Part shown: positions 55,913 through 64,000 of the stretch, piece by piece
Position numbering within the stretch: the stretch's first letter is position 1
Layout: every line of letters starts with the position of its first letter
Assembly (NCBI RefSeq): GCF_022788695.1
Contig: NZ_CP085154.1
Span: 1,860,001-1,924,000 of the forward strand
Direction of reading: 5' to 3'
Source of the DNA: Pseudosulfitobacter sp. DSM 107133
Lineage (GTDB): Bacteria; Pseudomonadota; Alphaproteobacteria; Rhodobacterales; Rhodobacteraceae
DNA: 64,000 bases
Translations under genes and position numbers: made by a program
Notes under the pieces: generated by a model
Seen by the model: the letters and a program-made list of their open reading frames with translations, nothing else
Database searches by the model: none
What the model was told of the DNA's origin: nothing

Positions 55913-56581
55913 ATGAAAGCTGCTGTCATCGTTTTCCCCGGATCGAACTGCGACCGCGATCTGGCTGTCGCCTTTGAGGCCGCAGGCGCAGATGTGCAAA
56001 TGGTCTGGCACAAAGACACCGAACTGCCCCGCGATGTGGACATCGTCGGCGTGCCGGGCGGGTTTTCCTTTGGCGATTATCTGCGCTGTGGCGCGATTGC
56101 CGCCAACTCCCCGATTTGCAACTCGCTCAAGGCCCATACGGATCGCGGCGGCTATGCCATCGGCATCTGCAACGGCTTTCAGGTGCTGGCCGAAACCGGC
56201 ATCCTGCCCGGCGCCTTGCTGCGCAATGCGGGGCTGAAATACATCTGCAAGACCGTGGGTCTGAAGGTTGCGACCAGCGACAGCGCCTTTACCCAAGGCT
56301 ACAATGCAGGCGACGTGATCGACATTCCCATCGCCCACCATGATGGCAACTATTACGCCGATGATGCCACCATCGCCGCCTTGCAGGATCAGGACCGTAT
56401 CGCGTTTACCTATACCGACAACCCCAACGGCGCGCGCGCCGACATCGCCGGTATCCTGTCGGAAAACCGCCGCGTGCTGGGCATGATGCCCCATCCCGAG
56501 CGGGCAGCGGATGCAGGGCATGGCGGCACCGACGGTGCGGCGCTTTTCCGCGCGTTGATGGGGGCACTGGCTCCGGCCTGA
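55913..56581 (+). CDS. purQ: FGAM synthase glutaminase subunit PurQ
   Basis: Start ATG 55913 (MKAAVIVFPGSNCDRD), 222 residues. The class I glutamine amidotransferase has the nucleophile Cys in AIGICNGFQVL and His-x-Glu in MMPHPERAAD. It supplies ammonia for FGAM synthesis. It follows purS by 32 bp. Confidence 0.97.
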   Translation: MKAAVIVFPGSNCDRDLAVAFEAAGADVQMVWHKDTELPRDVDIVGVPGGFSFGDYLRCGAIAANSPICNSLKAHTDRGGYAIGICNGFQVLAETGILPGALLRNAGLKYICKTVGLKVATSDSAFTQGYNAGDVIDIPIAHHDGNYYADDATIAALQDQDRIAFTYTDNPNGARADIAGILSENRRVLGMMPHPERAADAGHGGTDGAALFRALMGALAPA

Positions 56582-56619
56582 CTTGAGCGCGAGGCGCGGA
56601 TAGGATTAAGGTGCCTGCT

Positions 56620-58389
56620 ATGCAGGTTCCGCGGGTTCTCAGTAATAACAAGGCCATCAGCTGGCGTGTTCGCGTCGCTTTGGGGCTATTGTTCGTTTTG
56701 GCCTTGTGTACCGTCTGGTTCACCAACAGCCTGCTGACCGACCGGTTCACTCAAACCACGCGCAACCGCGCCGAACTGCGGCTGGCGCTGTATTCCGGCA
56801 ACCTGTTGTCGGAACTGCGCCAGAACGCCATCGTGCCGCAATTGCTGGCGCGTGACCCGACGCTGATCGGGGCGCTGAATTCTTCGGACTATTCGCAATC
56901 CACCCAACGGCTGATTTCCTTTGTCGAGGAAATCGGGGCGGCGTCGCTGATGTTGCTGGACAAGGACGGGCGCACAGTCGCGGCCACAGATCGTAACAGG
57001 CTTGGATCATCACACAGCAGCGCGCTGTATTTTGTCGATGCGATACGCGCGGCGGGCACCATCTTTTCTGTGATCCCCCGTGAATCCGGTGGCTACACAT
57101 TCAACTATTCGCGGCGGGTGCAATCGGGCGGCGATGTGCTGGGCGTGATCACCGTCGAGGTTGACCTGCAAAAATTCGAGCGCGCCTGGGCGGGGATTTC
57201 AGATGCGGTCCTGGTGACCGACAGCACCGGCGCGATCATCCTTGCGACCGAACCGCGCTGGCGTGGCCGCACCGAAGCCGAAGCGCTGGCCCGCCAGACT
57301 CCGCAAGGCGCCATCCAACGTGCCATTCAGGCCACCGCCGACTGGACCGCGCTGCCCCCGGATGCCTACATTCAGGGCGAGGGCGTGATGCGTCTGGAAA
57401 CCCGTATTCCGTTTCGTGGCTGGCGTATGGCCTCTTTCACCACCTATGCTTCGGTGCGCGAGCGGGTGAACGGTGTTCTGGCGCTCGAAATCATGGGATT
57501 TGCGATTCTTCTGGCGCTGGCCTTCTATTTCCTGTCGCGCCGCACGGCCTTTCGCATGGCCCTGTTCCAACGTGAGTCGGCAGAGCTTCGCGCACTGAAC
57601 GCGCGCTTGCAGCGGGAAATCGCCGAACGTGAACGGGTGCAGGAAACCCTTGCAGTGGCCGAACAGACGCTGGAACAATCCAGCAAACTCGCCGCCCTGG
57701 GCGAGATGTCGGCAGCGGTCAGCCACGAATTGAACCAACCGCTGGCGGCGATGAAAACCTATCTGGCGGGCGCGCGTCTTTTGCTGACCCGCAACCGCAA
57801 GGACGAGGCGCTGTCGTCCTTTGGCCGTATCGACGATTTGATCGAACGCATGGGGGCAATTACGCGGCAACTGAAATCCTATGCCCGCAAGGGCGCAGAT
57901 TCGCTTTCGCCTGTAGATATGGGCAATGCGCTGGCTTCCAGCCTGTCGATGATGGAACCGCAGCTGCGTCAGCGTCAGGTCCAGATCACCCGCATCCTGC
58001 CCGACGAACCCGTGCGTGTCATGGGGGACCGGATGCGGATTGAACAGGTTATGGTCAACCTCTTGCGCAATGCCATCGACGCCACCAGATCAGAACGGAA
58101 CCCGCAGGTAGACATTATTTTGTCGGCGGGGCAGACGGCAACATTGACGGTGCGCGACAACGGGCCCGGAATCGAGGATCTGGACGCATTGTTCGAGCCA
58201 TTCTACACCACCAAACAGCCCGGCGACGGGGTCGGGCTTGGCCTTGCCATTTCTTCCGGGATTGTAAACGACCTTGGTGGTAGACTGACGGCGCGCAACG
58301 GCCAAGGCGGCGGCGCCGTTTTTGAGATGCAACTTCCGATCCTCTCGCGCGTTGAGGACGAAAGCAACAACAGCCATGCGGCGGAGTAA
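56620..58389 (+). CDS. dctB: DctB-like C4-dicarboxylate sensor histidine kinase
   Basis: Two membrane spans (VALGLLFVLALCTVWFTNSLL and LEIMGFAILLALAFYFLS) flank a large periplasmic double-Cache-type sensor of about 250 residues. A coiled-coil linker leads to the histidine kinase core: SHELNQPLAAMK with the phospho-acceptor His369, N-box MVNLLRNAID, DNGPGIEDLD and GVGLGLAIS. The layout is that of DctB, which senses succinate, fumarate or malate. The start may be ATG 56620 or GTG 56611. It is followed 3 bp later by the regulator, forming a two-gene operon. Confidence 0.9.
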   Translation: MQVPRVLSNNKAISWRVRVALGLLFVLALCTVWFTNSLLTDRFTQTTRNRAELRLALYSGNLLSELRQNAIVPQLLARDPTLIGALNSSDYSQSTQRLISFVEEIGAASLMLLDKDGRTVAATDRNRLGSSHSSALYFVDAIRAAGTIFSVIPRESGGYTFNYSRRVQSGGDVLGVITVEVDLQKFERAWAGISDAVLVTDSTGAIILATEPRWRGRTEAEALARQTPQGAIQRAIQATADWTALPPDAYIQGEGVMRLETRIPFRGWRMASFTTYASVRERVNGVLALEIMGFAILLALAFYFLSRRTAFRMALFQRESAELRALNARLQREIAERERVQETLAVAEQTLEQSSKLAALGEMSAAVSHELNQPLAAMKTYLAGARLLLTRNRKDEALSSFGRIDDLIERMGAITRQLKSYARKGADSLSPVDMGNALASSLSMMEPQLRQRQVQITRILPDEPVRVMGDRMRIEQVMVNLLRNAIDATRSERNPQVDIILSAGQTATLTVRDNGPGIEDLDALFEPFYTTKQPGDGVGLGLAISSGIVNDLGGRLTARNGQGGGAVFEMQLPILSRVEDESNNSHAAE

Positions 58390-58392
58390 AGA

Positions 58393-59733
58393 ATGACCCA
58401 AGCCATGAAGATCGCGATTGTCGATGATGAACAAGACATGCGCCAATCCATCAGCCAGTGGCTGGCCCTGTCGGGCTATGACACAGAAACATTTGCCTGC
58501 GCCGAAGATGCGCTGAAGGTTCTGGGGCCGGATTACCCCGGCATCGTCATCTCGGACATCAAGATGCCGGGCATGGACGGGATGCAGTTCCTGAAAAAAC
58601 TGATGGGCAACGACAGCGCGCTGCCAGTGATCATGATCACCGGCCACGGCGATGTGCCGATGGCGGTCGAGGCGATGCGCGTCGGTGCGTTTGATTTTCT
58701 TGAAAAGCCGTTCAACCCAGACCGCATGAGCGAGCTGGCCAAAAAGGCCACGGGCGCGCGCCGTCTGGTGATGGACAACCGCGCCCTGCGCCGCGAGCTG
58801 TCGGATGGCAGCCAGCTGATGAAAAAGCTGATCGGGCAAAGCCCGGTGATGGACCGGCTGCGCGAGGACATTCTTGATCTGGGGCAGGCGGACGGCCACG
58901 TTCTGATCGACGGCGAGACCGGCACCGGCAAGACGCTGGTGGCCCATGCGCTGCACGCGGTGGGCAGCCGCGCGGGCAAGAAGTTCGTGCTGGTCAGCTG
59001 TTCCGCGCTGGAAGAGGACGCGCTGGCCAAACGTCTGTTCGGCCCGATGCAGCCCGAAGACGCACAACTGCCCGCCATCGAAGAGGCGCGCGGCGGCACG
59101 CTGGTGCTGGAAGACATCGAGGCGCTGAGCGAACCGCTGCAAGCACGCCTGCTGAGTGCGATCAACGATCAGGGCACACCGGCCGAAACCCGCATTGTCG
59201 GCATCTGCAACATGCAGGAAGCGGGCCGCACCTGCGAAGACGCGCTGCGCCCCGATCTGTTCTACCGTCTGGCCGCCCTGCGCATCACCGTGCCACCCCT
59301 GCGGCAGCGCGGCGAGGATATCCTGACGTTGTTCACCCGTCTGAGCGAACAGTTTGCGGATGAATACGGCTGCGAAGCACCCAACGTCAGCGCGCAAGAG
59401 GCCGCGCAACTGTTGCAGGCCCCGTGGCCCGGCAACGTGCGCCAGCTGATCAACATCGCCGAACGTGCAGTGCTGCAATCGCGTCGTGGCACCGGCACCA
59501 TCGCATCCCTGCTGATGTCCGACCACGAGGAAATGCAGCCGGTGATGACCACCGAAGGCAAGCCGCTGAAAGAATACGTCGAAGCGTTTGAACGGATGCT
59601 GATCGACAACACCATGCGCCGCCACAAGGGCTCGATTGCCAGTGTCATGGACGAATTGTGCCTGCCACGGCGGACGTTGAACGAGAAAATGGCCAAATAC
59701 GGCCTGCAACGGTCCGACTACCTACAGAATTGA
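58393..59733 (+). CDS. dctD: DctD-like AAA+ response regulator lacking the GAFTGA loop
   Basis: The receiver domain has IVDDEQD and the phospho-acceptor D55 in VISDIKMPG. The AAA+ domain has Walker A GETGTGKT (174-181) and Walker B GGTLVLEDIE. Where sigma-54 activators have LFGHEKGAFTGA, this protein has LFGPMQPEDAQL (215 onward): the sigma-54 contact loop is missing. A Fis-type helix-turn-helix at the C-terminus (GSIASVMDELCLPRRTLNEKM) is intact. Known DctD activates dctA transport; loss of GAFTGA implies sigma-70-dependent activation, as for Rhodobacter capsulatus NtrC. Length 446 residues. The gene follows dctB by 3 bp. Confidence 0.9.
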   Translation: MTQAMKIAIVDDEQDMRQSISQWLALSGYDTETFACAEDALKVLGPDYPGIVISDIKMPGMDGMQFLKKLMGNDSALPVIMITGHGDVPMAVEAMRVGAFDFLEKPFNPDRMSELAKKATGARRLVMDNRALRRELSDGSQLMKKLIGQSPVMDRLREDILDLGQADGHVLIDGETGTGKTLVAHALHAVGSRAGKKFVLVSCSALEEDALAKRLFGPMQPEDAQLPAIEEARGGTLVLEDIEALSEPLQARLLSAINDQGTPAETRIVGICNMQEAGRTCEDALRPDLFYRLAALRITVPPLRQRGEDILTLFTRLSEQFADEYGCEAPNVSAQEAAQLLQAPWPGNVRQLINIAERAVLQSRRGTGTIASLLMSDHEEMQPVMTTEGKPLKEYVEAFERMLIDNTMRRHKGSIASVMDELCLPRRTLNEKMAKYGLQRSDYLQN

Positions 59734-59774
59734 GCGACACCGCAGCAATTTCGCGCAGAACGGTTTCAACCAAC

Positions 59775-59805
59775 TGGTGCAGTGGCCCCGCAGGCCGCTG
59801 CACCA
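59775..59805 (+). terminator. strong hairpin after dctD
   Basis: TGGTGCAGTGGCC (59775-59787) and GGCCGCTGCACCA (59793-59805) form a 13-bp stem with one mismatch and a 5-base loop. It lies 42 bp after the dctD stop. It lacks a clear T-run but is very stable. Confidence 0.7.
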
Positions 59806-60238
59806 CTGCGTTCGGCCCCCTGAAACGACGATTGCAACGCAGCAGTATCAGTTAGCGATTGTAATAGTGTTGTGAAACGCATTATCTAAAGGGAAGGCTT
59901 TTGACGTTATCCACACGTCGAGCCTGAAGAGAGTTTCGCTGTGACAGCGTTTGGTGGCCAAAACGCCCCGACCTGAAACAGACCGATTGGGCCGGAAACG
60001 GCTGTGAGATGCCGGCGGTATGAGCTTCATATGCGCAGCTTTTGAATGGATGCGCAGGACGAAATGTCACTGCGTGTCGGAGAAGAAACGCGATGACACG
60101 CGCACATGCCATGAGCAGGACAGCAGCAGGCCCGATGGGCCGGTGCTGCCGCGCGTCGCTATTCGCCATAAATAGACACGTCTCCAGAACCGTCGCACCC
60201 CCGGGTGGGGCAGCGCTGCGCACGTGCAAACGGACAAT
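59806..60238 (+). promoter_or_regulatory. long leader region of rne with candidate promoter
   Basis: A candidate sigma-70 promoter has TTGTAA at 59859-59864, a 17-bp spacer and TTATCT at 59882-59887. If used, it gives a 5' leader of about 340 nt before rne. In Escherichia coli the rne leader of about 360 nt mediates autoregulation by RNase E; a similar role here is inference. No ORF with a ribosome-binding site was seen in the leader. Confidence 0.5.
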
Positions 60239-63178
60239 ATGCCAAAGAAAATGCTTATCGATGCCACCCACGCCGAGGAAACGCGCGTTGTGGTGGTCGA
60301 CGGAAACAAAGTTGAAGAGTTCGATTTTGAATCTGAAAACAAACGCCAGCTTGCTGGCAACATCTATCTCGCCAAGGTAACGCGGGTTGAACCGTCGCTT
60401 CAGGCGGCGTTCGTAGATTACGGCGGCAACCGCCACGGTTTCCTTGCGTTCACGGAAATCCATCCTGATTACTATCAGATCCCCATCGCCGACCGCGAGG
60501 CGTTGATGGAGGAAGAACGCGCCTATGCCGAAGCGCAGCGCGCCAAGGATGAAGATGACGACAAGCCCAAGCGGTCTTCGCGCTCGCGTTCGCGCAGCCG
60601 GTCGTCAACCAAGGCCGAAGACACCAACAGCGATGATGCGGTGACATCTTCCGATGACGTCGGGGGCATGGAAACCATTGACCTCAGCGACGACGCAGAT
60701 GCAGTGGACGAAGGCTCGTCGCCAATGGAAACCGTGCGCGAAACGCCGGTGGAAACACCTGCGGCGGACGAAGACCAGTCGCATGATGATGACGACGATA
60801 ATGCGGGCGACGAAGACACTGCTGCCGATGCCGCCGACAAAGACGACAGCATCGAATCTGTCGCCGACGAAGACGACAGCGAAGACATTCGCCCCGCGCG
60901 CAAACCCCGCGCCAAACGCTACAAGATTCAGGAAGTGATCAAGGTTCGCCAGATCCTGCTGGTTCAGGTCGTCAAGGAAGAGCGCGGCAACAAGGGTGCA
61001 GCGTTGACCACATACCTGTCGCTGGCCGGTCGCTATTGCGTCCTGATGCCCAACACCGCCCGTGGCGGTGGCATCAGCCGCAAGATCACCAACGCCGTTG
61101 ACCGCAAGAAGCTGAAAGAGATCGCGAACGAGATCGAAGTGCCCCGTGGCGCCGGTTTGATCGTGCGCACCGCCGGTGCCAAACGCACCAAGGCCGAAAT
61201 CAAACGCGACTATGAATACCTGCAACGTATGTGGGAGCAGATCCGCGAGCTGACGCTGAAATCCATTGCGCCCGCGAAAATCTACGAAGAGGGCGACCTG
61301 ATCAAACGCTCGATCCGCGATCTGTACAACCGCGACATCGACGAAGTGTTTGTCGAGGGCGAGCGCGGCTATCGCATCGCCAAGGACTTCATGAAAATGA
61401 TCATGCCGTCCCATGCCAAGAACGTGAAACGCTACGAAGACAGCCTGCCGCTGTTCGCCCGCTATCAGGTCGAAAGCTATCTGGCGGGCATGTTCAACCC
61501 CACGGTTCAACTGCCTTCGGGTGGCTATATCGTGATCGGTGTGACCGAAGCGCTGGTGGCGATTGACGTCAACTCGGGCCGTGCCACCAAGGAAGGCTCG
61601 ATCGAGCAGACCGCGACCAAGACCAACCTTGAGGCCGCCGCCGAAGTGGCGCGCCAGTTGCGTCTGCGCGACCTTGCGGGGCTGATTGTCATCGACTTTA
61701 TCGACATGGACGAGCGCAAGAACAATGCCGCCGTCGAAAAGATGATGAAGGACAAGCTGAAGACCGACCGCGCGCGCATTCAGGTGGGCCGCATTTCGGG
61801 CTTTGGCCTGATGGAAATGTCGCGCCAGCGTCTGCGCCCCGGCATGATCGAGGCGACAACGCAGCCGTGTCAGGCCTGCCACGGCACCGGTCTGATCCGG
61901 TCGGACGACAACCTTGCGCTGTCGATCCTGCGCCAGATCGAGGAAGAGGGCACCCGCCGCCGGTCGCGCGAAGTGCTGGTGAAATGCCCTGTCGGCATCT
62001 CGAACTTCCTGATGAACCAGAAACGCGAACATATCGCACAGATCGAAGCGCGCTATGGGCTGTCGGTGCGTATCGAGGGTGATCCGGCGTTGGTCAGCCC
62101 TGATTTCAACATCGAAAAGTTCAAGACCGCCACGCGCGTTGTGACTGCCGCCACGCAGGTGGTTTCGGTCGACACATCCATCATGGACCAGATCGACGAG
62201 GCGGACGCCCGCGCAGCCGAAGCTGCCGAAGCGGCAGACATCGCAGCCGAAGCGGCACAAGAGGCCAAGGCAGCGCAGCCTGCGCCCCAGTCGCATCCCG
62301 CCGCAGAAGTGGGTGAAGACGGCGAGCCCAAACCCAAGCGTCGTCGTCGGCGTCGTCGGCGCAGGAGCAAGTCGTCGACAGGCGAGGACCAGAACGGTGA
62401 GAACGGTCGTGATGATGATGACGATCAGGACGAGACGTCCGACGCCGCATCGACGCCCGAGACCAAGGCAGATGCTCCAGAGGAAGGTTCTGCGACAAAG
62501 GCCGAGGAGAGTGCCGAGGCCAAGCCGAAATCGACACGCAGCCGGTCGCGTTCTTCCGCGAAGAAGACCGAGACAGCTGCTGACGATAGTGCAGCCGAAG
62601 TCCCCGCAGTTGATGCACCCGCAGAGGACGCCGAGGCAGCGGCCAAGCCCAAGGTGACGCGCACACGGTCGACCCGCACGACCGCTGCCAAATCTGCAAC
62701 CACCGCCAAGGCCAAGACGACAGCCAAGGCGACAACTGCAAAGACCACCAAGGCGAAAGCGGCCGAAACCGAAGTCACCGACGCTGAAACGCCCGCGCCA
62801 AAGCCCAAGCGCACGCGGGTTTCGGCCAAGGCCAAGGCAGAAGCCGCTGCCGCCGCAGAGGCAGCAGCCCAGACCGAAGCGCCCGCAGGCGAGGCGACGC
62901 CCGAAGCGCCCGCAGTCGCTGAGGCGCCCGTTGCCGAAGCTCCGGCGGCTGTGGCTCCGGTTGCTGAGAGCAAGCCGGCAGTGACTCCAGCGACCGATGC
63001 CCCGGCAGTTGATGTTCCGGTCGCCGAAGCGCAGGTTGAACAGCCAGAGGCCAAGGCAGAAGAACCCGCGGCGGCACCTGAACCCACGCCTGCACCCGCA
63101 GCCGAGGAACCTGCACCTGCGAACGAAGACACCCCCGCCAAGCCCAAGCGCAAGGGCTGGTGGTCTTTGGGTGGCTAG
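60239..63178 (+). CDS. rne: ribonuclease E
   Basis: The 979-residue product starts at ATG 60239 (MPKKMLIDATHAEETRV). The catalytic N-terminal half has an S1 domain interrupted by an acidic Asp/Glu insertion (about 100-225), the 5' sensor and DNase I-like region (ALVAIDVNSGRAT, VIDFIDMDERKNNAAVEK), and the zinc-link CQACHGTG. An Arg-rich patch (KPKRRRRRRRRRSKSS) and an Ala/Glu/Pro/Lys-rich C-terminal scaffold follow, ending with a hydrophobic WWSLGG. RNase E cleaves single-stranded RNA and organises the degradosome. Length is typical for alphaproteobacteria. Confidence 0.96.
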   Translation: MPKKMLIDATHAEETRVVVVDGNKVEEFDFESENKRQLAGNIYLAKVTRVEPSLQAAFVDYGGNRHGFLAFTEIHPDYYQIPIADREALMEEERAYAEAQRAKDEDDDKPKRSSRSRSRSRSSTKAEDTNSDDAVTSSDDVGGMETIDLSDDADAVDEGSSPMETVRETPVETPAADEDQSHDDDDDNAGDEDTAADAADKDDSIESVADEDDSEDIRPARKPRAKRYKIQEVIKVRQILLVQVVKEERGNKGAALTTYLSLAGRYCVLMPNTARGGGISRKITNAVDRKKLKEIANEIEVPRGAGLIVRTAGAKRTKAEIKRDYEYLQRMWEQIRELTLKSIAPAKIYEEGDLIKRSIRDLYNRDIDEVFVEGERGYRIAKDFMKMIMPSHAKNVKRYEDSLPLFARYQVESYLAGMFNPTVQLPSGGYIVIGVTEALVAIDVNSGRATKEGSIEQTATKTNLEAAAEVARQLRLRDLAGLIVIDFIDMDERKNNAAVEKMMKDKLKTDRARIQVGRISGFGLMEMSRQRLRPGMIEATTQPCQACHGTGLIRSDDNLALSILRQIEEEGTRRRSREVLVKCPVGISNFLMNQKREHIAQIEARYGLSVRIEGDPALVSPDFNIEKFKTATRVVTAATQVVSVDTSIMDQIDEADARAAEAAEAADIAAEAAQEAKAAQPAPQSHPAAEVGEDGEPKPKRRRRRRRRRSKSSTGEDQNGENGRDDDDDQDETSDAASTPETKADAPEEGSATKAEESAEAKPKSTRSRSRSSAKKTETAADDSAAEVPAVDAPAEDAEAAAKPKVTRTRSTRTTAAKSATTAKAKTTAKATTAKTTKAKAAETEVTDAETPAPKPKRTRVSAKAKAEAAAAAEAAAQTEAPAGEATPEAPAVAEAPVAEAPAAVAPVAESKPAVTPATDAPAVDVPVAEAQVEQPEAKAEEPAAAPEPTPAPAAEEPAPANEDTPAKPKRKGWWSLGG

Positions 63179-63200
63179 GCCCAATCCGCTGACATGACAA

Positions 63201-63231
63201 AAGGGGCGTGGCCACTGGCTGCGCCCCTTTC
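63201..63231 (+). terminator. rho-independent terminator of rne
   Basis: AAGGGGCG (63201-63208) pairs with CGCCCCTT (63222-63229 approx.), with an inner GGCC/GGCT part and a T-rich tail TTCTTGTTG. It lies 23 bp after the rne stop. Confidence 0.85.
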
Positions 63232-63507
63232 TTGTTGCGGGGTGCATTTCGACGGCGCGGTTTTCTCCCGCCCTTCGCACCTTTCTACGGGCATGTGATT
63301 GAATGTCAGTCAAAAATCCACCGTCACCCGGTGGCTTTCGCGCGTCAGGCTCGCTTGGCTGAATTTCCGGTTGCCCTGCAAATAGCGTGGTCGTATCCAT
63401 TGAATGTAAGGAAAAGACTTCCTGCTTAAAGGGAGGCGTTGTATCCTTTGAAGGCGCAGTAAAATCCGGCAAGACAAACGTGAACCGGGATTGGCAGGTG
63501 GTCGGCT
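63232..63507. other. intergenic region between rne and a partial gene
   Basis: No gene is visible. The AT-rich part around 63400-63475 (AAAATCCGGC and TTGTATCCTTTG) may hold the promoter of the next gene. Confidence 0.35.
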
Positions 63508-64000
63508 ATGGCTGAGCAGACGATCAATATCATCTCTGCAAACAACGTGAGCGTGATACGCGATCACGGGCAGAAACCTATAGACAGCAGTATCCTCAAC
63601 GAAGCCCAGAACGGCGACGCATTTTCGTGGCGCGTGCCGCATGATCTCAGCTTTACCTTCTCATCGACAACAACAGGTATCACCTTTGACGATGCCGACG
63701 GCGTGCTGGGCGACGATCCCTATTCTGGGTCGAACGTTGTCGACCAAAGACTGACCCAACCGGTGACGATTGACGGCACCACCTATACCCCCAACTCTGA
63801 AACGGTGCGCTGGCAAACGCCGGCACCTGTGACCGTCGAAAACGAATACGAGGTGACACTCTACGATGATGTCGGCAACCAGTATCGCATGGTCGGGGTT
63901 TCGATCACGCAGGGGTATTCAACCCGCGTCGTCGGCGTGACCTTTGACGGTGCATTCCCGCCGCCCGGCACCACCTTGCATTACATTCAGGGCGTGTCGA
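63508..64000 (+). CDS. acidic beta-rich protein, possibly a Hint-domain protein, cut by window edge
   Basis: From the ATG at 63508 the frame is open to the window edge: 164 residues begin MAEQTINIISANNVSVIRD. It has beta-strand-rich segments (FTFSSTTTGITFDDADGVLGDDPY and VTLYDDVGNQYRMVGVSITQGYSTRVVGVTFDGAFP), rich in Asp, Gly and Thr. Roseobacter secreted proteins with C-terminal Hint (hedgehog/intein) domains often start this way, but the Hint motif lies outside the window. No ribosome-binding site better than GGCAGGTGG is seen. Confidence 0.6.
   Translation, partial: MAEQTINIISANNVSVIRDHGQKPIDSSILNEAQNGDAFSWRVPHDLSFTFSSTTTGITFDDADGVLGDDPYSGSNVVDQRLTQPVTIDGTTYTPNSETVRWQTPAPVTVENEYEVTLYDDVGNQYRMVGVSITQGYSTRVVGVTFDGAFPPPGTTLHYIQGVS

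Noticed and set aside
58090..59709. 539-codon minus-strand open frame opposite dctD
   Set aside because: Antisense shadow of a high-GC gene with clear AAA+ and receiver motifs on the other strand.
59882..60463. 193-codon minus-strand open frame in the rne leader
   Set aside because: It overlaps the rne start, has no ribosome-binding site and no recognisable domains.
60605..63472. 955-codon minus-strand open frame opposite rne
   Set aside because: High-GC rne sequence leaves the antisense strand open; the product is compositionally biased and rne is certain.

Overview
The window looks like a chromosome segment of a marine Roseobacter-type alphaproteobacterium (Rhodobacteraceae). The right third (about 40.1-64.0 kb) is GC-rich, densely packed core chromosome with typical roseobacter genes: purM-purN, rnd, sufE, a betaine-homocysteine methyltransferase with a corrinoid protein and a DUF1638 protein, a DUF1476 gene next to purC-purS-purQ, dctB-dctD and rne. 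The left two thirds (1-40.1 kb) is a lower-GC genomic island. It is bounded on the right by a 653-residue tyrosine integrase beside the 3' end of tRNA-Asn; its left end lies outside the window.

Island layout. 1-1.0 kb: two minus-strand genes, one a PD-(D/E)XK-like nuclease fragment. 1.3-2.7 kb: an IS110-family element. 2.8-8.9 kb: a compact four-gene cassette on the plus strand (D12-class adenine methyltransferase, calcineurin-like phosphoesterase, ORC/CDC6-like AAA ATPase, and a protein I do not recognise). Its second gene is interrupted by an IS256-family element whose removal restores the frame exactly. This cassette is the best candidate for an undescribed system, probably defence. 9-10 kb: IS630. 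10.3-13.5 kb: an AlbA_2 (Schlafen-like) protein and a divergent Ser/Thr kinase. 13.5-18 kb: decayed genes and an IS66 element. 18.2-27.7 kb: a DUF6880 protein, a secreted leishmanolysin-like metalloprotease with a secreted partner, a phosphoesterase and membrane proteins. 27.8-31.1 kb: an IS5 element split by a second IS66. 31.2-33.8 kb: a decayed IS630 copy and an hsdM-hsdR fusion remnant of a type I restriction system. 34.1-37.6 kb: a mobilization module (mobC, a relaxase gene split by IS3, and a nested coiled-coil ORF). 38-40 kb: the integrase.

The island therefore looks like a formerly mobilizable integrative element carrying defence-type cargo and eroded by at least six insertion sequences. 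Exact ends and target duplications can be read for IS256, IS630, both IS66 copies, IS5 and IS3. In the core, purine biosynthesis genes occur at two sites, and the dctB-dctD pair is unusual because DctD lacks the GAFTGA loop. An MprF-like gene carries an in-frame amber codon. No rRNA or CRISPR array was seen.
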